Assembly (NCBI GenBank): GCA_026645575.1
Contig: JAPKMW010000093.1
Location: forward strand, 1-49,470
Direction of reading: 5' to 3'
Source of the DNA: Caldilineaceae bacterium
GTDB taxonomy: Bacteria; Chloroflexota; Anaerolineae; Caldilineales; Caldilineaceae
DNA length: 49,470 nucleotides
The notes under the pieces: model-generated
The model's database searches: none
What the model was told of the DNA's origin: nothing
The model's input: the letters and a program-made list of their open reading frames with translations, nothing else
In this document: one piece after another, positions 43,697-49,470 of the stretch
Layout of the letters: each line of letters begins with the position of its first letter
Position numbering within the stretch: the stretch's first letter is position 1
Translations under genes and position numbers: made by a program

Positions 43697-44614
43697 TCAC
43701 CTGCTTTGCTCCAACGTTGATTGACGGAGCAACAACAAGGGACAGGTGACGCCACGCAACACCTTGTTGGCAACGCTGCCGTAGACCCAACGGCGTAGAC
43801 CGCTGCGTCCGTGGGTACTCATCACCAGCAGATCAATATGTTCATCGGTGGCCGTGTCAATGATGGTCGGCGCCACATCGCCTAGAACAGCTTTGTAAAG
43901 ACACGTTACGCCCTCAGCCTGGAAGGGTTGCATTTGTTGATGCAGATAAGCTTCGGCACTGGCCCGCCAATCAGCAAAGGCAGCCTGCGCTTCGGCGGCA
44001 TCCTTGAACAGGATCTCCTGATTGCGGTCGTCCAGCGGTTGGATCACCTGGAGCAGCAGCAGTTCAGCGCCGTTGGCTTTGGCCAGCGCGCCAGCCGTGG
44101 GTAGCGCTTGTTCGGCCAGGGCGGAACCATCCAGCGGCACTAAGATTCGATGAAGCTTGTCCGTGGGCAGGGCGGTGGTTTCACGCACTAGGAAGACCGG
44201 CAACGCCGTTTCGCTCACAACCCGTTCAGCCACACTGCCCAAGGCCCAGCGCACAAAGCCGGAACGACCATGCGTCGTCATGGCGATCAAATCGGCCCGC
44301 GCTGTGGCGGCGACATGTAAAATGCTGCCGGCGGCGTCCCCATCAGCCACATGCGTTTCGACGCGAAAACCGGCTTGTTCCAATGGCCGCCCTTGCTCGG
44401 CGAGATACGCCTCGGCGCTGGTGCGCAGACGGGTGAAATAGTCCGGCGGCAGATAGCGGCTGTGGGTCGCCACATAGTTGGCCGAATTGATCACGTTGAC
44501 CAGCACAAAGGTCGTATCGGTCGGGGTTGCCAGCCGCCGGAGATGGGGCAACACCTGTTCTGCTAGCGTCGAGCCATCCAATGGCACTACGATTTTGTGA
44601 TATAGACCGATCAT
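43697..44614 (-). CDS. Universal stress protein, tandem-domain type B (copy 1)
   Basis: 305 residues from MIGLYHKIVVPLDGS, set by AAAGGA 6 nt upstream. Two Usp domains: the first ends THGRSGFVRWALGSVAERV, the second STHGRSGLRRWVYGSVANKV. Both keep the G-x2-G-x9-G-S ATP site. It is a close paralogue of 45769-46683. Tandem Usps form internally paired dimers. It is the last gene before the terminator at 43555. Confidence 0.92.
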   Translation of the reverse strand: MIGLYHKIVVPLDGSTLAEQVLPHLRRLATPTDTTFVLVNVINSANYVATHSRYLPPDYFTRLRTSAEAYLAEQGRPLEQAGFRVETHVADGDAAGSILHVAATARADLIAMTTHGRSGFVRWALGSVAERVVSETALPVFLVRETTALPTDKLHRILVPLDGSALAEQALPTAGALAKANGAELLLLQVIQPLDDRNQEILFKDAAEAQAAFADWRASAEAYLHQQMQPFQAEGVTCLYKAVLGDVAPTIIDTATDEHIDLLVMSTHGRSGLRRWVYGSVANKVLRGVTCPLLLLRQSTLEQSR

Positions 44615-44642
44615 GGCGCTTCCTTTCAAAGGGTAAGTCTTG

Positions 44643-45065
44643 TCATTTAATCACCAACACCGGACACTTGGCCCGTTGGACAACGGCCATGCTGGTGCTG
44701 CCGAGAATCAACCCGCTCCAGACGCCTAGCCCACGGGCGCCCAGCACAATCACATCCGGCTGGCGACTTTCGGCGACATCGAGAATCACGGTGGCCGCTT
44801 GCCCCGCGATACAGTCTTCCTCTACTGTGTCAGCCCCCAGTAGGCGCAGGCGGTCCCCGGTAGTCATGACCAGGTCTCTGGCTTCGCGCAGTGTTTTGTC
44901 GAGCGCCTGACTATAGTTCGGTTCCCCCAAAAGCGTCGAAACCGGGGCAAAGGCATGGATGACCGTTACCGTTGCGCCATAACGCGTTGCCAGGGATGCC
45001 GCGTAATCGGTTGCCCGTTCCGCCGCCGCCGACCCATCCGTCGCCAATAAGATATGGGTGAACAT
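44643..45065 (-). CDS. Universal stress protein, type C (copy 1)
   Basis: 140 residues, one Usp domain: MFTHILLATDGSAAAERATDYA at the start and GARGLGVWSGLILGSTSMAV near the end (ATP motif intact). GGGAGG precedes the ATG. Paralogue of 48992-49435, both with LGEPNYSQ/LGDPNYSQ and CPVLVIK. It sits 28 bp upstream of the tandem Usp gene, so the two are probably co-transcribed. Confidence 0.92.
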   Translation of the reverse strand: MFTHILLATDGSAAAERATDYAASLATRYGATVTVIHAFAPVSTLLGEPNYSQALDKTLREARDLVMTTGDRLRLLGADTVEEDCIAGQAATVILDVAESRQPDVIVLGARGLGVWSGLILGSTSMAVVQRAKCPVLVIK

Positions 45066-45139
45066 ATGCTACCTCCCTTCTCTTTTACAGCCGTCGTTTG
45101 TTGTGATCAACAACGGGAACCATTCTAGTAGGACAATAC

Positions 45140-45213
45140 CACAAAAGCCCTCCTGTTGAACTAGCCAACAGACGTGTATTGGAACTGGACAGACGGATAG
45201 TTTTTTGGGGTGT
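45140..45213 (-). repeat. Repeated terminator-like element, copy 2
   Basis: Same layout as 29889-29960: AGACGGATAGTTTTTTGGGG adjoining a CTGTTG...CAACAG stem with GAACTAGCC loop and, on the minus strand, GGGCTTTTGTGG. It starts right after the stop of the type A Usp gene and probably terminates it. Confidence 0.65.
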
Positions 45214-45735
45214 TTACCACTCTTCCAACTCATGAAGTTCCCCAACGCGTATGAGTAAGACCGGTACCGGCGCTTTGCGCACAACGCCGTCAGCGGTGCT
45301 GCCCAACACCCAACGGTTGAAGCCGCCGTGGCCGCGCGTACTCATGATAATCAGGTCAATTGCATGTTGGGTGGCATAACGCACGATCTTTGGGGCCGGT
45401 CCTGTCCCGCCGCCGCCTTCCACGCTGACAATCTCGGCGGCAACGCCGGCCGCATGCACTTTTTCCGCCGCCGGCGTTAACTCCTTCACGACTTCAGCCG
45501 CAACGGCGGCTTCCATTTGCGGGCTGCGCACTTCCAGCAGGGGTGGAATCACTTTCAGCAAAATCAATTGAGCGCCAAAGCGTTGGGCCTGGGCAATGGC
45601 ATAGGGTAGCGCCTCTTCCGCCAGCGCCGAACCATCCAACGGGAGCAGAATCTTTTGGAACATGCTTGGCTCCGCCACTGCTGCCGGTGATAAACGTCGT
45701 CTTGCCAACAGCGGTGCCAGAAATCGTTTGAACAC
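45214..45735 (-). CDS. Universal stress protein, type A (copy 2)
   Basis: 173 residues from a GTG at 45735, preceded by AAAGGAGG. This adds a basic 24-residue leader (MFKRFLAPLLARRRLSPAAV) to the usual start MFQKILLPLDGS. ATG 45663 is an alternative start with a weaker GGAG site. The Usp domain is very like 35732-36181, with the ATP motif STRGHGGFNRWVLGSTADGV. The leader could be a localisation signal or only a longer upstream start. It ends at the copy 2 terminator element. Confidence 0.88.
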   Translation of the reverse strand: MFKRFLAPLLARRRLSPAAVAEPSMFQKILLPLDGSALAEEALPYAIAQAQRFGAQLILLKVIPPLLEVRSPQMEAAVAAEVVKELTPAAEKVHAAGVAAEIVSVEGGGGTGPAPKIVRYATQHAIDLIIMSTRGHGGFNRWVLGSTADGVVRKAPVPVLLIRVGELHELEEW

Positions 45736-45768
45736 GCTTATCGCCTCCTTTAGTGTTTGAGAGCATCT

Positions 45769-46683
45769 TTAGATCGAATCGGCTGACGGATTGTGAATCA
45801 GCAGTAAGGGACAGGTGACGCCGCGTAACACCTTATTGGCGACGCTGCCGTAGATCCAGCGCTGTAGGCCGCTGCGCCCGTGGGTGCTCATCACCAGGAG
45901 GTCAATGGCTTCGCTGTCTGCGGTGCCAATGATGGTTGACGCGACATCGCCCATCACCACTTTACAGAGGCAGGTCACCCCATCGGCTTGGAAATGGTGG
46001 GCTTGCTGTTGCAGATAGGCGATGGCTTCCTGCTGCCATTCGGTGACCGCAGCTTGCGCTTCGGCGGCATCCTTAAACAACAGATCCTGATTGCGCCGAT
46101 CCAACCCTTGAACGACCTGGAGCAGCAGCAATTCGGCGCCAGTGGCTTTGGCCAGGGGGCCGGCGACGGGCAAGGCTTGCTCGGCCAGGGCGGAACCATC
46201 GAGGGGAACCAAGAGGCGGCGTAACTTGTCGCCGGGCACAGCCGTCCCTTCACGCACCAGGAAGACCGGCAACGGTGTTTCGATCACGATCCGTTCGGCG
46301 ACGCTGCCCAACGCCCAGCGGACAAAGCCGGAGCGGCCATGCGTGGTCATGGCGATCAGATCGGCCTGTGTCGTTGCCGCCACCTTTAGAATAGCGTCGG
46401 CGGCGTCACCTTCCACAACATAAGCTTCCACGTCAAAGCCGGCTGCTTCCAACTGCCGACCTTGTTTCTTGATATGCGCTTCCGCAATGGAACGCAAATG
46501 GGTGAAATAGTTCGATGGCAGATAGCGCCCCTGCGCAACCACATAGTGTGTCGGGTCTACAACGGTTACCAGCACCAGGGTTGTTTCACCGGGCGTAGCC
46601 AGGCGGTGGAGATGGGGTAACACTTGCTCCGCCAATGCCGACCCATCCAGGGGAACTAAAATTTTGCGATAGAAGCTAATCAT
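45769..46683 (-). CDS. Universal stress protein, tandem-domain type B (copy 2)
   Basis: 304 residues from MISFYRKILVPLDGS; ATG 46683 has GAGGAG at 7 nt, whereas ATG 46689 is too close to it. Two Usp domains with intact ATP motifs (THGRSGFVRWALGSVAERI and STHGRSGLQRWIYGSVANKV). It is similar along its length to 43697-44614, so a segmental duplication of a Usp set is likely. Type A copy 2 follows 33 bp downstream. Confidence 0.92.
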   Translation of the reverse strand: MISFYRKILVPLDGSALAEQVLPHLHRLATPGETTLVLVTVVDPTHYVVAQGRYLPSNYFTHLRSIAEAHIKKQGRQLEAAGFDVEAYVVEGDAADAILKVAATTQADLIAMTTHGRSGFVRWALGSVAERIVIETPLPVFLVREGTAVPGDKLRRLLVPLDGSALAEQALPVAGPLAKATGAELLLLQVVQGLDRRNQDLLFKDAAEAQAAVTEWQQEAIAYLQQQAHHFQADGVTCLCKVVMGDVASTIIGTADSEAIDLLVMSTHGRSGLQRWIYGSVANKVLRGVTCPLLLIHNPSADSI

Positions 46684-46782
46684 GCACATTCTCCTCTCGT
46701 AACGATCTACAGCCCCCTGTTCATAGGATATAGCGGCATTGTTATGCGCTGATTCAGTTCCTATTCAGTTTTTGACAGATCG

Positions 46783-46800
46783 TGTTTCAATCTTGAAACA
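46783..46800. promoter_or_regulatory. 18-bp dyad upstream of the Usp operon
   Basis: TGTTTCAA-TC-TTGAAACA is a perfect dyad 100 bp upstream of the tandem Usp start (46683, -). The 2-nt centre makes a protein-binding site likelier than a hairpin. An alternative is the tail of the HAD-ATPase transcript. Confidence 0.35.
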
Positions 46801-46845
46801 GGTCAAGGGTGCGCCATAAAATCAGGTGCGCCTGACAATCGTGAT

Positions 46846-48246
46846 TCAACGTAAATAGCGTCCTGTTTGTGTATTCACCAAGTAGGCTTGCCCTTTCGGC
46901 AGCGTCGGCAGCGCCGCTAACAGTGTGGACTTTTCGGCGCTTTCCGGTAGATAGGCATCGATCAGCTTGATCTCCTCCGGTAGACGTGTACAGGCCAAGA
47001 TCCAATGGTCGAGTTTGGCCAGCAGCTTCGCATTGACTAGGCTGGGGCGATAACTGACCAGTGCTATACCGCCATCCTGCATTAATGCTTGACAGAGTTG
47101 GGTCACTTCTCCGCCATATGTAGGGCACAAGCTATGCGCCTCATCCAGCAGAATCCAGTGCGGCTGACCAATTCTTTGGCGCAAGTTCAGCACAGCCCGT
47201 AGGAGTTCGGCCACATATTGCGTCCGTGCGTTGAGATCATACGATGAGAGGTCTAGCACCAGACTGATTTTGGCGTATTGATCCAATGTCACCATGTCGA
47301 CGACCGGCGGCAGCGGCGTCTGTGGTCCGCCAAGTAATAAGGTGCGGGTAAAGGCGCGTAGACCACGATAGTCGCCTTCAGGATCGATCATATACACTTC
47401 ATAGCCCAATGTGATCAATTGTTCGGCCAGGAGTCCGGCAATCCATGATTTGCCACTGGCGCTAGCGCCAAAAAGACCACAATTGCCATTCACAAGGCGG
47501 AAGGGATCCAGATAGAGGGGGTTTTCGTCCAAATCAAAGCCGAGGACAGCGCGGCGATCGGCACGCGGTGCGAAGGGGGGCAAGTCACGTTTGAGCAGTC
47601 GTTCAATCAGCCATTCGACGCCTTTGGCCGCCGGAAACGGTGTGACAAGATCAGCCACAGCCTTGATTTCCGGGTTTGCATTGGCGACGGCCACCGCCAC
47701 TTCAGCGATCTGAAAGAGGCTGCGGTCGTTTTCGGCGTCGCCACAGGCTACGACATTGCGCGGTAACAGCCCCAATTCTTGCAAAGCAAAGCGTAGCCCG
47801 GCGCCCTTGGTGGCGCCGGACGGCAGCACCATGACCGCGCCGCGGTTGTATTCCACAGTTGCGCCCCCGCCGCTCGCGCGTAGCGCCTGCATAATCGCCG
47901 CATCATGGGGAACCCAGCTCGCCACGATGGCTGAACCATACTCCAGTGGGAGGTTTAACTGTGCTAAGCGCTGCAATAAGGTTGACTCTAATCGCCCAAA
48001 CGGAAAGACAAGCTGGTCAATGCGCGGAAAGTAAACGACGGCGCCGTCTTCGGCGACAATCGCCTCACACAATTCAGCGAACAAACCTTTGGCATCGAAG
48101 GTCTCCAGGCGGCGCCCCGTTGCCAGCATCAGCATGAAGCCGGCGTCTTTGACGCGGCGTAACGCCTCCCATGTCTCCGGCGCCATTCGATCATTTTCCA
48201 TGAGCGTTCCGTCGAGGTCACAGACCAATATGCGAAGATGCGTCAT
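46846..48246 (-). CDS. HAD phosphatase fused to a HerA/FtsK-like ATPase
   Basis: 466 residues. Residues 1-225 are a HAD (Cof-like) phosphatase: VCDLDGTLMENDRM with the nucleophile Asp, ATGRRLE, GATKGAGL (Lys), and VVACGDAENDRSLF (Asp pair). Residues 240-466 form an ATPase with Walker A GASASGKSW (Lys266), IDPEGDYRGLR, and Walker B HWILLDEAHSL, as in DUF87/HerA-type and conjugation-type ATPases. Both active sites look intact. The biological role of this fusion is unclear to me. It lies between Usp genes on the same strand and is followed by a dyad. Confidence 0.88.
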   Translation of the reverse strand: MTHLRILVCDLDGTLMENDRMAPETWEALRRVKDAGFMLMLATGRRLETFDAKGLFAELCEAIVAEDGAVVYFPRIDQLVFPFGRLESTLLQRLAQLNLPLEYGSAIVASWVPHDAAIMQALRASGGGATVEYNRGAVMVLPSGATKGAGLRFALQELGLLPRNVVACGDAENDRSLFQIAEVAVAVANANPEIKAVADLVTPFPAAKGVEWLIERLLKRDLPPFAPRADRRAVLGFDLDENPLYLDPFRLVNGNCGLFGASASGKSWIAGLLAEQLITLGYEVYMIDPEGDYRGLRAFTRTLLLGGPQTPLPPVVDMVTLDQYAKISLVLDLSSYDLNARTQYVAELLRAVLNLRQRIGQPHWILLDEAHSLCPTYGGEVTQLCQALMQDGGIALVSYRPSLVNAKLLAKLDHWILACTRLPEEIKLIDAYLPESAEKSTLLAALPTLPKGQAYLVNTQTGRYLR

Positions 48247-48338
48247 AGCTCACCTCTTGGGGAAATAGGCATGGGGGACCTCATCTTACCAGTCTTGCGA
48301 TGGCGCAAGCCGATGGCTAATCACCCCCTGTTACCCTT

Positions 48339-48938
48339 TCATCGAACCGACCAGAATGTCCTTAACAAAACAGTGCCAATCAACGCCGTGATGGCTAACC
48401 CAGCCAGCAACCACGCCAGCGGCAGCGGCGTGGTTGCGCCACCGGTGACAGGCAATAGGGCAGGGGTTGGCGGGATGGGGGTGGCGACGGCAACGGTTGG
48501 CGCTACCGTGGTTGGCGTCGGTGTGGCTGGTGGCGTAGGGGTTGGCGGGACCGGCGTCTCTTCTTCGTCTGGTGGATCAACGTCGGCGCGTGTCGGGGTC
48601 TCGGTTGGCGCTGGCGTCTCGGTCGGCGGCTCCACAACCGTGGTTGGCGTCTCGGTGGGGGTCTCTGTAGGGGGCGCCGTGGGGGTCGGCGTGTTAATCG
48701 GGGTCGGCTCCTCTGTGGTTGGTTTGCCGGTCGGCGTCTCGATAGGGGTCTCTGGCGGCGTTGGCTCCTCTGTGGTTGGTTTGCCGTCTGGCGTCTCGGT
48801 TGGGACAAGCGTTGGCGTCTCAGCCGGCTGTTCGGTTGCTGTCGGCTCGACTGTCGGTTGTGCCAGCGCCACTGTGTTAAAGAGGCAGAAGAGCAGCAAG
48901 CCGAGTGTCACTCGATATGCGTTTTTTTGATTCCACAT
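48339..48938 (-). CDS. Pro/Thr-rich surface protein with LPVTG tail
   Basis: 199 residues. A signal peptide spans 1-26 (YRVTLGLLLFCLFNTVALA). The next 130 residues are dominated by Pro, Thr and Glu (repeats of ETPTGKPTTEEPTP and PTETPT). The C-terminus has LPVTGG, a hydrophobic helix (LAWLLAGLAITALIGTVLL) and RTFWSVR. LPxTG plus helix plus basic end is a sortase-type cell-wall sorting signal, suggesting surface anchoring. No sortase is in the window. The Thr/Pro region may be glycosylated. An antisense frame of 230 codons is a composition artefact. Confidence 0.8.
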   Translation of the reverse strand: MWNQKNAYRVTLGLLLFCLFNTVALAQPTVEPTATEQPAETPTLVPTETPDGKPTTEEPTPPETPIETPTGKPTTEEPTPINTPTPTAPPTETPTETPTTVVEPPTETPAPTETPTRADVDPPDEEETPVPPTPTPPATPTPTTVAPTVAVATPIPPTPALLPVTGGATTPLPLAWLLAGLAITALIGTVLLRTFWSVR

Positions 48939-48991
48939 CGCGTTCTCCTATCGCCTAGATGGACTAAGCGCGGTACACTGTCAGCAAAATA

Positions 48992-49435
48992 TTACTTGAT
49001 CACCAGCACCGGACACATGGCCCCTTGCACAACAGCCATACTGGTGCTGCCAAGAATCAAGCCGTTCCAGCGGCTTACCCCGCACGCACCCATGATGATG
49101 ACATCAGCTTTGCGGCTTTCCGCCACGTTGAGAATGACGGTAGCTGGTTGACCCGCCAAGGCATCTTCTTCCACAGCCACCCCCAAGCCATGCAATTTAT
49201 CGGCTGTACGAACGACGACTGACGCCGCTTCGCGCAAGATGTGGCTGAGTGTCTGACTGTAGTTCGGATCGCCCAGGATTGTGGAAAGTTCAGCATAGAC
49301 GTAGAGAACCGTCACCCTGGCGTCATAGTGCATGGCTAATGACGCCGTATAGTCGGCGGCGCGCTCGGCGGCGGTCGATCCATCGGTCGCCAGCATTCGT
49401 GACAGGATAAGGGAATTAGACAGGGAAAGGAGCAA
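48992..49435 (-). CDS. Universal stress protein, type C (copy 2), N-terminus uncertain
   Basis: About 147 residues. From MLATDGSTAAERAADYTASLA onward it matches the type C paralogue, with GACGVSRWNGLILGSTSMAV keeping the ATP motif and the end CPVLVIK. The usual start MFTHILLATDGS is not preserved. The frame upstream reads LSNSLILSR and opens at a TTG at 49435; the first ATG, 49396, would remove the first beta strand. No good ribosome site is seen. The N-terminus may have been altered by an insertion or deletion. Confidence 0.75.
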   Translation of the reverse strand: MLLSLSNSLILSRMLATDGSTAAERAADYTASLAMHYDARVTVLYVYAELSTILGDPNYSQTLSHILREAASVVVRTADKLHGLGVAVEEDALAGQPATVILNVAESRKADVIIMGACGVSRWNGLILGSTSMAVVQGAMCPVLVIK

Positions 49436-49470
49436 GATTTAAGAGGGGAATCTTGCCCCGGACGATTTTG

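Noticed and set aside
48238..48930. 230-codon plus-strand frame, Gly/Val-rich
   Set aside because: It is the antisense of the Pro/Thr-rich LPVTG gene; the composition results from the repeats, and the minus-strand frame has a signal peptide and sorting signal.
1..49470. tRNA, rRNA or insertion-sequence transposase genes
   Set aside because: None recognised by eye; no full transposase motif or rRNA-like stretch was seen, although a computed scan could find a missed tRNA.

Overview
This 49.5 kb window carries about 43 protein genes and no rRNA or tRNA that I could recognise. The gene content suggests a member of the Chloroflexota, perhaps the Caldilinea/Anaerolineae side. Pointers are a secreted protease ending in a YLPLVQR-type tail, a large MalT-like LuxR regulator, a Pro/Thr-rich surface protein with an LPVTG tail, many universal stress proteins, small PIN/MazF/MNT-type gene pairs and numerous dispersed inverted repeats between genes. 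This assignment is inference; no marker gene is present.

Layout. 1-2.4 kb (+): the end of an ABC ATPase and two BPD_transp_2 permeases of a nucleoside/simple-sugar importer. 2.7-3.3 kb (+): a MazF/PemK toxin with its small partner. 3.3-4.0 kb (-): an unknown protein with an Ada-like Cys motif. 4.2-12.9 kb (+): a co-directional run of eight genes. It comprises a cupin, two paralogous proteins that faintly resemble topoisomerase VI-A/Spo11, a Gly/Asp-rich protein, an asparagine-synthetase homologue without Cys2, an ATP-grasp-like protein, a TIM-barrel protein and a methyltransferase. This is the best candidate for an undescribed system. 13.2 kb (+): a flavin-binding general stress protein. 13.9-17.0 kb (-): an acyltransferase followed by an ABC-2 exporter ATPase and permease.

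17.1-21.7 kb (-): a MalT-like regulator, a CorA-like protein without GMN, and a transglutaminase coupled to a small repeat protein. 21.9-24.7 kb (-): an accessory patch with a frameshifted PIN toxin and its antitoxin, a nucleotidyltransferase pair and an AT-rich coiled-coil membrane protein. 25.2-29.8 kb: a secreted C25 (gingipain-type) protease (+) and a bactofilin-like membrane protein (-). 30.4-33.3 kb (+): a PadR regulator, a small membrane protein, and a membrane domain fused to a CrtI-type FAD oxidoreductase.

33.4-49.4 kb (-): an ion-homeostasis and stress region. It has a Kef-type antiporter with RCK domains, two tandem P2-type cation ATPases with different M6 motifs, a Ca2+/cation antiporter, a small membrane protein and six universal stress protein genes of three paralogous types. 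It also has a HAD phosphatase fused to a HerA/FtsK-like ATPase and an LPVTG surface protein. Together this region looks like a cation-gradient and stress-response block. Dispersed palindromes, several at operon boundaries, recur through the window.
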